From assembly GCA_050259815.1 (NCBI GenBank), contig JBLNBI010000108.1:1-13512 (forward strand): a stretch of DNA of 13,512 bases. Reading direction: 5' to 3'. Of the stretch, positions 7,464-13,512 are shown piece by piece (the first letter of the stretch is position 1; each line of letters opens with the position of its first letter). Under the pieces are notes generated by a model. The model was not told the DNA's origin. It saw only the letters and a list, made by a program, of their open reading frames with translations, and searched no databases. The DNA is from JAGTRP01 sp050259815. Its GTDB lineage: Bacteria > Pseudomonadota > Gammaproteobacteria > Burkholderiales > Rhodocyclaceae. The position numbers were made by a program, and so were the translations under genes.

Positions 7464-8452
7464 GCGAGACGATCCGTCGGCATTTCCTCTGGCCGGAGCC
7501 CCAGCCACTGGCGCCAAGACATTTCTTTTCCAGCTGCCCGGCGGATGAGGTTGAACGTCTTCTGGCGGAACTCTACCCGGCTGCCCATCCGGTGCTCTTC
7601 TCGTCGGCCAGGGCCGGCCTGGCCGGTGTGCTACAGGCCATCGGCGTCGGCCGGCCGGACTTCATCTGGGTGCCGCCCTTTTCGAGCCACTGTGTCATCG
7701 ATGTGGTGGGACGTTTCGGGACACCCACCGTGATTCCGGTCGATATCCCGAAGGCCGCCCTCGTCTATCACCAGTGGGGACATCGCCAGACCGCAGCGTT
7801 CCCGGTGTCGTGCACCGTCATCGAGGATGCGGTGGACACGCTTTTCAAGCCAGGAAACTGCGTTTTTCGGTGTGGTGGGCGCTTCGTCCTGTGGTCCCTG
7901 CCCAAGACCATAGGGTCCGTCTTTGGTGGTGTGGTCTTCTGTGCTGACCTAAGTGACGCCCGGCTCCTCCGGGATTCGCTCGATCGGGTCGCAGTTCCGT
8001 GCGCCCATGCCTGGCTTAAGGTGCTTGGAAAACGTTTTCCATGGGCAGGACATTACTGGAATGACGTGGAGCCCCGGGCTGGCCGCCTTCCGGGGTTTGC
8101 CGTGGCCCAGATATGGGAATTGCTGAACCGGATAGATGGCGTTTGCGCCGGCCGGGAGGACTTCTTTCGTCGCTTTCAAGCTGCTGCGGGGGTCGCATGG
8201 GAGGACGATACTGCCTGGCCATCGAATCTTCCCCTTGTGGGCACGGCGGACGATCCTCTCTGGTCCGCCGCCGGTCCTTTCACGGCGGGGTACCGCTCCT
8301 TTAATGTGTCAGGCGCGATGCCGCAAACCGACATGCGGCGGGTGGCACCGTTGCCGGTTCATCGCGACATAGAATTTTCCGCTTTGGAGAGGGTTGCCGG
8401 GAAAATCGCCCAGCGGCAACTGCAGCCCCTCCCGGCATCAGCCCTGCCATAA
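7460..8452 (+). CDS. Short DegT/DnrJ/EryC1/StrS-like PLP protein
   Basis: The 330 residues resemble the sugar-aminotransferase family DegT/StrS but are shorter than the usual 370-400 and quite divergent. Recognisable features in order are SSARAGLAGVLQAIGVG with WVPPFSSHCVIDVV (the N-terminal PLP-fold segment), D123 in VIEDAV (the expected PLP-ring aspartate) and K149 in SLPKTIGSVFGG (the expected Schiff-base lysine with a GG pair after it). Both key residues are kept, so it may be catalytically competent. The C-terminal third is weakly conserved to my eye. It overlaps the FemAB-like gene by ATGA and ends on TAA sharing a base with the methyltransferase ATG. It may aminate a keto-sugar whose amine is acylated by the FemAB-like product; this is inference. 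A non-catalytic role is possible. Confidence 0.65.
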   Translation: MSETIRRHFLWPEPQPLAPRHFFSSCPADEVERLLAELYPAAHPVLFSSARAGLAGVLQAIGVGRPDFIWVPPFSSHCVIDVVGRFGTPTVIPVDIPKAALVYHQWGHRQTAAFPVSCTVIEDAVDTLFKPGNCVFRCGGRFVLWSLPKTIGSVFGGVVFCADLSDARLLRDSLDRVAVPCAHAWLKVLGKRFPWAGHYWNDVEPRAGRLPGFAVAQIWELLNRIDGVCAGREDFFRRFQAAAGVAWEDDTAWPSNLPLVGTADDPLWSAAGPFTAGYRSFNVSGAMPQTDMRRVAPLPVHRDIEFSALERVAGKIAQRQLQPLPASALP

Positions 8453-9195
8453 TGCTTACGATGAGCCAAATGCACGATTCTTACGACGCCTATGGGCATA
8501 TCGCCCGTGGCAACTGGTCGCCGACGGTGACGGCGGGACGCTATCAAATCCAGGAGGCGGCGGAGAGCCTGGCCGCCCAGGACATCGCGGGCAAGCTCGC
8601 CCTGGATTCTTCCTGTCGGTTGCTTGAAATCGGCTGCGGTCCCGGCAGCATGCTGAAGGCCCTGACCCCCCTGGCGCGGGAGGCCGTGGGCATTGATCAC
8701 CCGAACGTTATCCAGGTCGCCCGGAACAGATTGGCCGGCCTGCCCGTGACCCTGGTGGAGGGGCGGTTTCCGGAAGTCATGCCCGCAGGGCAGTTCGATC
8801 GGATCGTGATCTACTCAGTGCTGCACTACTGTCGGGACCTGGACGCGGTATCGGCTTTCCTGGATGCTGCCCTGAGTCTTCTCCCCCCGGGGGGGATTCT
8901 CCTGGCAGGGGACCTGCCCAACTCAGACCGCAAGGCCCGTTTTCTCGCAAGCCCCGAGGGAGAGGTTTTTCAGCGGGACTGGGCTGAGCGTATGGCAGCC
9001 AATACCGGAGCCGAGGCTTTGGAGGTGCTGGGTACCGTGCCGATGATCAAGTTCTTTGCCGATCAAGACATCCGTATTCTGGAGGAGCGCTACAGTGCCT
9101 TGGGGTATCGGGTGGAGGTCCTGGATCAGCCGCCGGACCTGCCTTTCGGCTACACCCGGGAAGATCTCCGGCTGACGGCAAGTGCCTCGGCCTGA
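8452..9195 (+). CDS. Class I SAM-dependent methyltransferase
   Basis: A 247-residue protein with a Rossmann-fold methyltransferase core. Motif I LLEIGCGPG is at residues 57-65. An acidic strand-2 end (AVGIDHPN) would bind the SAM ribose, and strand 4 reads FDRIVIYSVLHY, followed by LLPPGGILLAGD. The N-terminal YDAYGHIARGNWSP is typical of small-molecule methyltransferases in antibiotic or sugar clusters. The C-terminal third (about 165-247) is probably a substrate cap. ATG 8452 overlaps the previous TAA by one base; ATG 8461, three codons later, is an alternative, and neither has a clear ribosome binding site. In this context O- or N-methylation of the nonulosonic or another glycan sugar is likely, but the substrate is not visible. 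Confidence 0.85.
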   Translation: MLTMSQMHDSYDAYGHIARGNWSPTVTAGRYQIQEAAESLAAQDIAGKLALDSSCRLLEIGCGPGSMLKALTPLAREAVGIDHPNVIQVARNRLAGLPVTLVEGRFPEVMPAGQFDRIVIYSVLHYCRDLDAVSAFLDAALSLLPPGGILLAGDLPNSDRKARFLASPEGEVFQRDWAERMAANTGAEALEVLGTVPMIKFFADQDIRILEERYSALGYRVEVLDQPPDLPFGYTREDLRLTASASA

Positions 9196-9206
9196 CGATG
9201 CATTCC

Positions 9207-9210
9207 GAGG
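9207..9210 (+). promoter_or_regulatory. Ribosome binding site deciding the GT42-like start
   Basis: GAGG lies 7 bases before ATG 9218. It supports this start over the GTG at 9182, which would add 12 residues, overlap the methyltransferase end and have no such site. Confidence 0.5.
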
Positions 9211-9217
9211 CAGCGTA

Positions 9218-10081
9218 ATGGTTACCTTGAGAGACCTCCGACGATGGACTCGTTCGTGGCTGAAACTCAGCTTCCTGAGCCTGGGACTGGCCGGACGCTT
9301 TCCGACAGCCAATCCCTTTGCCGAGACCCGGCGCAGTGACACCCTGTTCATCCTGGGCAGCGGGACCTCCATCAATTCCCTGACGTCTGAAAACTGGGAC
9401 GAAATCCGGCGCCACGACTCGGTGGGCTTCAACGCCTGGCTGCTGCACGATTTTGTGCCTCAGTGGTATGTCTTCGAGCCATTCAAACCCCTGGAGGCTA
9501 CCGCCTTCATAGGACACAACCTGGGAGTCAGGGCCGAGGATTACCGGAACACCCGGATTCTCTTAAAGGATGCGGAGCGCCACCGGTTGGGCAGTCTGCG
9601 TAAAGTGATTGGGATGCTACCGCCCCAACTGCACCGCAATGTGTGGGTCTCCTGGGACTGGGAATCCTCTTCCGACAATGTGAACGGATTCAGGGAGGAA
9701 CTGCGGAGTTTCGAGCGAAAGGGCATCTTTGCCGGCAGTCGCTATCCGGCTCTCCGCAAGCGAGCCACTATTTTTTTCCTGTGTGGTCTGGCGGTCCGGG
9801 CCGGTTACAAGAAAATCGTGTTGTGCGGGGTGGATCTTACGGACTCCGGATATTTCTATTATTCCTATGCGGATCAACTTAAGGCCCGAGGATTTGACGT
9901 AGGGGAAATCTTCCCCGCCAACGTACCCCACAAGACGGATACGCCGGAATTCGGCGTCATTACCATCTCCCGGGCCCTGGACATCCTGACCGCCGAAGTG
10001 CTCCAGCCACGGGGAATCGAACTGGCGGTTGGTTTCAAGTCCTCCAAGCTTTATCCGACCTTCCCCAGCCATTTCGAATGA
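9218..10081 (+). CDS. Putative GT42-like (Cst sialyltransferase-like) glycosyltransferase
   Basis: This 287-residue protein resembles, by eye and memory, the Campylobacter Cst-I/Cst-II sialyltransferase family and the related fold in Maf/DUF115 proteins. After a basic, hydrophobic N-terminus (1-40) comes a nucleotide-binding first strand, LFILGSGTSI (43-52), where Cst has GNGPS. Next is GFNAW with N72 (Cst has a CMP-binding Asn here), then AGYKKIVLCGVD ending at D206, closely like the ALGYKEIYLCGID segment of Cst-II. An aromatic run GYFYYSY (211 onward) follows, then H238 in VPHKTD, matching the catalytic histidine region (GHSKNTD). The C-terminal half of that last segment predicts a helix and strand ending in FKSSKLYP. 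In an operon that makes a CMP-activated nonulosonic acid, this is the best candidate transferase. Some Cst positions (first Asn, one Tyr) look substituted. Start chosen by ribosome binding site; gap to upstream gene 22 bases. Confidence 0.65.
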   Translation: MVTLRDLRRWTRSWLKLSFLSLGLAGRFPTANPFAETRRSDTLFILGSGTSINSLTSENWDEIRRHDSVGFNAWLLHDFVPQWYVFEPFKPLEATAFIGHNLGVRAEDYRNTRILLKDAERHRLGSLRKVIGMLPPQLHRNVWVSWDWESSSDNVNGFREELRSFERKGIFAGSRYPALRKRATIFFLCGLAVRAGYKKIVLCGVDLTDSGYFYYSYADQLKARGFDVGEIFPANVPHKTDTPEFGVITISRALDILTAEVLQPRGIELAVGFKSSKLYPTFPSHFE

Positions 10082-10085
10082 CTAG

Positions 10086-11132
10086 ATGAAGCTAGAACCA
10101 GACAGCATTCTTGTCATCCGCCGGGACAACATCGGCGATCTGGTGTGTACCACGCCCCTCATCCGGGCCCTGAGGCAGGCCCTGCCCAAGGCCCGGATCG
10201 ATGCCTTTGCCAATAGTTACAACCTGCCGGTCCTAGCCGGCAATCCGGACCTGGACCACGCCTATGCCTACACGAAGGCAAAGCATCGGCAAGGGGATTC
10301 GATCCTGGGGGTACATTGGCAGCGCTTCAAGCTGATGTGGCAGCTTCGGCGCCAGCATTATGATCTGGCGATCCTGGCAGGGGATGGCGATCAGCAGCGG
10401 GCGATGAAGCTCGCGCGCTGGATCAGGCCCCGGCAAGTTGCCGGTTTTGTGGCCCCAGGGAGCCAGAGCCCCCTTGGCCTCGACCTGCCCGTCGTCCTCG
10501 ATGACCGGCCGCGCCATGCCGTCGAGATCGCCGGCCGCCTGCTGGAGCCCCTCGGACTGGCCGGTGAACTGCCTGCCCTGCATGTGGTGCCGGAACCCGG
10601 GGCCGCCGAGGCTGCCCGGCGTTTGCTGGCGGCCCAGTCCTGGTTCCGGCCGGAAACGCCCACCATCGCCATTCACATCAGCGCCCGCAAGGTGCCGCAG
10701 CGTTGGCCTGAGCCCTCTTTCGCCTCCCTGATGGGACGGCTCCATGCTGCCTATGGAGTCCAGTTCATGCTCTTCTGGTCTCCGGGAGACGATGACAATC
10801 CTCTGCATCCCGGCGATGACCGCAAGGCCGCCGCCATTCTGGACGCTACCCGGGCGCTCCCTGTCCTCGCCTATCCGACCCATCACTTGCGGGACCTCAT
10901 CGGCGGCCTATCCTGTTGCCATGCCATGATCTGCTCTGATGGTGGAGCGATGCATCTGGGAGCCGGCCTGGGATTGCCCATCGTCTGCTTCTTCGGTAAT
11001 TCGGATCCGGTGCGCTGGCGCCCTTGGGGAGTGCCCCAGGTGGTGCTGCAGCCCCCTTCCCGGAACGTCCAGGATATTGGCGTGGATGAAGCCTTTGCCG
11101 CTTTCGGCCAACTTTGGAAGGACATGGAGTGA
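10086..11132 (+). CDS. Glycosyltransferase family 9 (heptosyltransferase-like)
   Basis: A 348-residue GT-B enzyme of the GT9 family, whose known members transfer ADP-heptose to LPS core, with relatives acting in O-antigen and protein glycosylation. The N-terminus has VIRRDNIGDLVCTTPLIRAL (10-29), including the conserved N-I-G-D motif at 15-18. The C-terminal half has AIHISARKVPQRWP (a sugar-nucleotide-binding loop), an ICSDGGAMHLGAGLGLP segment with D285, G286, G287 and H290, and CFFGNSDPVRWRPWG, all canonical. It starts 4 bases after the preceding stop, with only a weak ribosome binding site. Whether it uses ADP-heptose is unknown: relatives beside DUF4254 and CgeB-like genes often sit outside the LPS core locus. 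It overlaps the next gene by GTGA. Confidence 0.9.
   Translation: MKLEPDSILVIRRDNIGDLVCTTPLIRALRQALPKARIDAFANSYNLPVLAGNPDLDHAYAYTKAKHRQGDSILGVHWQRFKLMWQLRRQHYDLAILAGDGDQQRAMKLARWIRPRQVAGFVAPGSQSPLGLDLPVVLDDRPRHAVEIAGRLLEPLGLAGELPALHVVPEPGAAEAARRLLAAQSWFRPETPTIAIHISARKVPQRWPEPSFASLMGRLHAAYGVQFMLFWSPGDDDNPLHPGDDRKAAAILDATRALPVLAYPTHHLRDLIGGLSCCHAMICSDGGAMHLGAGLGLPIVCFFGNSDPVRWRPWGVPQVVLQPPSRNVQDIGVDEAFAAFGQLWKDME
11118..11122 (+). promoter_or_regulatory. Ribosome binding site selecting a GTG start
   Basis: AAGGA (within GGAAGGA) lies 6 bases before GTG 11129, which overlaps the GT9 stop as GTGA. It argues against the in-frame TTG at 11114, which would place the start within this site. Confidence 0.7.
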
Positions 11133-12130
11133 CCCTGAGGATCATTACCACCCATTCCGACGGCAATCCGCTGGTCGTGGGGCTACGCTCCATCGGCGTT
11201 CGGGTGGACCGGGTTTCCTGGACAGAGATGCCGGGCCATCGTGATTTCGACGGCTGCATTGGCTTCTACGGCAACCTCTTTACCGAGATCAAGAACCTAC
11301 CGGTCTTCGTTACCCTGAAACATAGGCTTGCCCGGTTGGGTATCCCTTACGTCTTCTGGAACCGGGATGCGCCCTGGAACGTGGGCATGAAGCTGCATCG
11401 CCGTCTGGCGGTGCAGTGGCTCAAGCCGGTGGACATCTACCTGGCCCATTCCCTTCAGGATGCCCGCTGGTTTTCCGGGAATTGCCACTATTTTCCTAAC
11501 GCCGCCCAGCGTCCCTACTACGCCGGCACCCGGATCGAGGAGATGCGGGTGGAGGACGCCTATGAGGCGGATGTCTGCTTCTTCGGTGCGCTAGGGAATC
11601 TGAAGCGGCGTGGCTGCCGGGAGCGGGTGGAGTTCTTCGGAGAGGTGGAGCGGCGCGTGAAGGCCTTGCTGCCGACGGCCCGCTTCCGGATCGTGGATAC
11701 GGTCCATCAGGGCCTTGGGCTGGAGGAGCAGCTTCATCTGATCCGGACCAGCAAGATCAACCTCAATTTCGGAGCCATGTGCGACCTGCCTGGGAATCCT
11801 TCCTGGGGGATGCCGGAGCGGGTCTTCGGGATTCCGGCGGCGGGCGGTTTCCTGCTTACCGATTACCGGCAGGCCATTCCAGATACCTTTACGGATGGCG
11901 CCTGCGATTACTTCCTAGAGGCCGAGGATTGTGCGGCCAAGATCGTTTCCGGCCTGGCTTCCTTCTCCACCTTGAGGGCCAGGGCAGAGGAAATGTATCG
12001 GCAAGTGGTTGCACAACATACCTACGAGGTGCGGGCAAACCAACTCCTGGACCTGCTGGGGCTCTACCGCGAGCACCAGCCTATCGGCACCATCCAACCA
12101 AATTCCGACTTTCTAAGTACAAGGGCCTGA
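11129..12130 (+). CDS. CgeB-like glycosyltransferase (GT1/GT4-type GT-B)
   Basis: The 333 residues match the CgeB-like group of glycosyltransferases (Glyco_trans_1_2 type). An N-terminal domain, RIITTHSDGNPLVVGLRS followed by FDGCIGFYGN and later PYVFWNRDAPW, reads as the acceptor half. The C-terminal nucleotide-sugar half shows ADVCFFGALGNLKRRG, a KINLNFGAM strand, and PERVFGIPAAGGFLLTDY, which holds the conserved Arg/Glu and GGF pattern of this group. The protein closes with a helix around HTYEVRANQLLDLL, also typical. It starts at GTG, coupled to the GT9 gene. Donor and acceptor are unknown; related enzymes act on spore coats, O-antigens and glycoproteins. It probably adds a sugar to the same glycan as the GT9 enzyme. 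Confidence 0.8.
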   Translation: MTLRIITTHSDGNPLVVGLRSIGVRVDRVSWTEMPGHRDFDGCIGFYGNLFTEIKNLPVFVTLKHRLARLGIPYVFWNRDAPWNVGMKLHRRLAVQWLKPVDIYLAHSLQDARWFSGNCHYFPNAAQRPYYAGTRIEEMRVEDAYEADVCFFGALGNLKRRGCRERVEFFGEVERRVKALLPTARFRIVDTVHQGLGLEEQLHLIRTSKINLNFGAMCDLPGNPSWGMPERVFGIPAAGGFLLTDYRQAIPDTFTDGACDYFLEAEDCAAKIVSGLASFSTLRARAEEMYRQVVAQHTYEVRANQLLDLLGLYREHQPIGTIQPNSDFLSTRA

Positions 12131-12133
12131 TTC

Positions 12134-12742
12134 ATGCCGCTGCTCAATTCCGCTGACATTCTATCTTTCCATGATGCCTTCCTGCGTGCCCATAAAGAGG
12201 AGGTAGCGCCGCTTGCCCGTCTTTCGATGGCTGCCGCCGATGCTATCGAAGCCAATCACAGCTTTAATGTGCAGCTCTGGGACGAGGAGGATCTGGCTCG
12301 CAGAAAGAATGTTCCGGATAGCGAGATTGCTGCCAACAAGCGGGCTATCGATGGTTTCAACCAGAAGCGCAATGACGCCATTGAGCGCATCGATGAAGCC
12401 CTCCTGTCGGTCTTGGGACAGAAGCAGTTAGCTGCCGATGCGCGGCTGAATTCGGAGACCGCGGGCGGCATGATCGACCGCCTTTCCATCCTGGCCCTCA
12501 AGATATATCACATGAATCTGCAGACCCTGCGTCAGGATGCCGATGAAGAGCACATCGCCACCTGCCGCACCAAGTTGGCCCGTCTGCAAGAACAGCGCCG
12601 GGACCTGGCCGGCTGCCTTGACCGGCTGCTGGCCGAATTTGAAGCAGGCAAGGCCTATTTCAAGGTTTATCGCCAGTTCAAGATGTACAACGATCCGAAG
12701 CTCAACCCGTGCCTCTACGGAGCTGGGGACGGGAAGAAGTAA
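12134..12742 (+). CDS. DUF4254 domain protein
   Basis: A 202-residue, largely helical soluble protein that I recognise as DUF4254. Diagnostic segments are LWDEEDLARR (48-57), NKRAIDGFNQKRNDAIERID (68-87, with K69, R70, N76, R79, N80 and D81) and ETAGGMIDRLSILALK (108-123), then an HMNLQTLRQDA helix. The rest is charged coiled-coil-like helix rich in Q, R and E. The biochemical function is not known to me; the family is repeatedly found beside glycosyltransferases in envelope-glycan clusters, as here directly after GT9 and CgeB-like genes. AAGGG at 12121-12125 sits 8 bases before ATG 12134, and the spacer from the previous stop is 3 bases. It is the last gene of the plus-strand operon and faces polA. 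No signal peptide or membrane segment is evident. Confidence 0.82.
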   Translation: MPLLNSADILSFHDAFLRAHKEEVAPLARLSMAAADAIEANHSFNVQLWDEEDLARRKNVPDSEIAANKRAIDGFNQKRNDAIERIDEALLSVLGQKQLAADARLNSETAGGMIDRLSILALKIYHMNLQTLRQDADEEHIATCRTKLARLQEQRRDLAGCLDRLLAEFEAGKAYFKVYRQFKMYNDPKLNPCLYGAGDGKK

Positions 12743-12785
12743 GGCTGTGGGAGCGCGGGGGCGGCCCCTTGCTATAGCACCATAA
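12743..12785. other. Convergent intergenic spacer
   Basis: Only 43 bases separate the 3' ends of the DUF4254 gene and polA. The spacer holds a small GC hairpin candidate (GGGG and CCCC arms within 12757-12768, loop of three or four bases) and the palindrome GCTATAGC at 12771-12778, but no T-run. Nothing here is a convincing intrinsic terminator. Confidence 0.5.
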
Positions 12786-13512
12786 TCAGTGGGCCGCTTC
12801 CCAGTTCGGACCCACCCCCACCTCCACCACCAGCGGCACCTTCAGTTGGGCCACGTGGGTCATGAGCCGGGGCAGTTCGCCCCGGACCTCGGCCAGCTCG
12901 GCGTCCGGCACTTCCAGCACCAGTTCGTCGTGGACCTGGAGCACCACCCGGGAAGCCAGCTGTTTCTGATCCAGCCAATGCTGCACGGCAATCATGGCCA
13001 TCTTCACCAGGTCGGCGGCAGTGCCCTGCATGGGGGCGTTGATGGCAGCCCGCTCGGCCCCCTGGCGGCGGCCCTGCTGGCTGGCCCGGATGTCCGGGAA
13101 CCACAGGCGGCGGCCGAAGGCGGTCTCCACGTAGCCGTGCTCCCGGGCCTGGTTGCGGGCCTCTTCCATGTAGCGGGCGACGCCGGGATAGCGGGCGAAG
13201 TAGCGGTCGATGTAGGTCTGCGCCGCACCCCGTTCCAGGCCGAGCTGGCGGGCGAGGCCGAAGGCGCTCATGCCGTAGATGAGGCCGAAGTTGATGGTCT
13301 TGGCTACCCGGCGCTGGTCGGGGCCGACTTCCAGGGGCGTCACCCCGAAAATTTCGGCGGCGGTGGCCCGGTGTACGTCCTCGCCGTGGGTGAAGGCCTG
13401 CAATAGGCGCTCGTCCCCGGAGAGGTGGGCCATGATGCGCAGCTCCACCTGGGAATAGTCGGCGGAAACGATGCTGCAGCCTGCCGGGGCAATGAAGGCG
13501 GTGCGGATGCGC
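12786..13512 (-). CDS. polA: DNA polymerase I, C-terminal part of polymerase domain
   Basis: The minus-strand frame is open to the window edge, so the N-terminal two thirds, with 5'-nuclease and proofreading-type domains, are missing; about 241 residues plus the stop are present of the roughly 900 usual. All three family A polymerase palm/finger motifs are seen. Motif A is DYSQVELRI with its metal-binding Asp just inside the edge. Motif B is RRVAKTINFGLIYG, with the Lys, Phe and Tyr of the O helix. Motif C is VHDELVLEV, with the catalytic His-Asp-Glu. The protein ends in WEAAH and TGA. This is a core housekeeping gene for Okazaki-fragment processing and repair; it marks the edge of the glycan island and is transcribed toward it. 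No sign of disruption is visible. Confidence 0.97.
   Translation of the reverse strand, partial: RIRTAFIAPAGCSIVSADYSQVELRIMAHLSGDERLLQAFTHGEDVHRATAAEIFGVTPLEVGPDQRRVAKTINFGLIYGMSAFGLARQLGLERGAAQTYIDRYFARYPGVARYMEEARNQAREHGYVETAFGRRLWFPDIRASQQGRRQGAERAAINAPMQGTAADLVKMAMIAVQHWLDQKQLASRVVLQVHDELVLEVPDAELAEVRGELPRLMTHVAQLKVPLVVEVGVGPNWEAAH

Noticed and set aside
12757..12768. GC hairpin as an intrinsic terminator between the operon and polA.
   Set aside because: The stem is only four base pairs and no T-run follows on either strand.
12789..13406. A 205-codon plus-strand open frame across polA.
   Set aside because: It is antisense to unambiguous polymerase motifs A, B and C, and its translation is H/G/L-rich without any motif.
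1..13512. Mobile elements, tRNA genes, CRISPR arrays, long repeats.
   Set aside because: I looked for transposase motifs, terminal inverted repeats, tRNA-like cloverleaf ends and regularly spaced repeats and saw none; nearly every base is in a protein-coding gene.

Overview
This window is a tightly packed glycan-biosynthesis island from a GC-rich Gram-negative bacterium, most likely a betaproteobacterium (Rhodocyclales-like by impression of the DNA polymerase I tail and codon use; this cannot be proven from 13.5 kb). Thirteen genes run on the plus strand from base 1 to 12742, separated by at most 27 bases and often overlapping by 1 or 4 bases. They almost certainly form one transcription unit whose promoter lies upstream of the window. 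The fourteenth gene, polA, comes in convergently from the right edge.

Region 1 (1-6438) makes and activates a sialic-acid-like (nonulosonic) sugar. It holds the C-terminal part of a hydrolysing UDP/GDP-GlcNAc 2-epimerase (NeuC/LegG), a GNAT-fold protein, a polysaccharide deacetylase, a CBS-domain sugar-phosphate nucleotidyltransferase (PtmE-like), a CMP-nonulosonate synthetase (NeuA/LegF/PtmB), a class III PLP aminotransferase of glutamate-1-semialdehyde-aminomutase type, and a short-chain dehydrogenase (PtmA-like). From memory, Campylobacter jejuni uses nearly the same order (neuC2, ptmE, ptmF, ptmB, ptmA) for CMP-legionaminic acid made through GDP-linked intermediates. Here two tailoring-type genes are inserted and the aminotransferase is added. 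The synthase (NeuB/LegI), dehydratase and first aminotransferase (LegB/LegC) are not in the window and are expected upstream.

Region 2 (6435-9195) looks like a sugar-tailoring block: a FemAB/GNAT-like acyltransferase, a short DegT/StrS-type PLP protein and a SAM methyltransferase.

Region 3 (9218-12742) is the transfer and assembly block: a protein resembling GT42 sialyltransferases (the best candidate for the CMP-nonulosonate transferase), a GT9 heptosyltransferase-like enzyme, a CgeB-like glycosyltransferase and a DUF4254 protein. Together the genes read as a machine that makes a modified legionaminic-acid-like sugar and attaches it to a surface acceptor such as flagellin, LPS or another envelope glycan. 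The acceptor cannot be determined here.

No RNA gene, insertion sequence, CRISPR array or large repeat was seen. No gap exceeds 43 bases.
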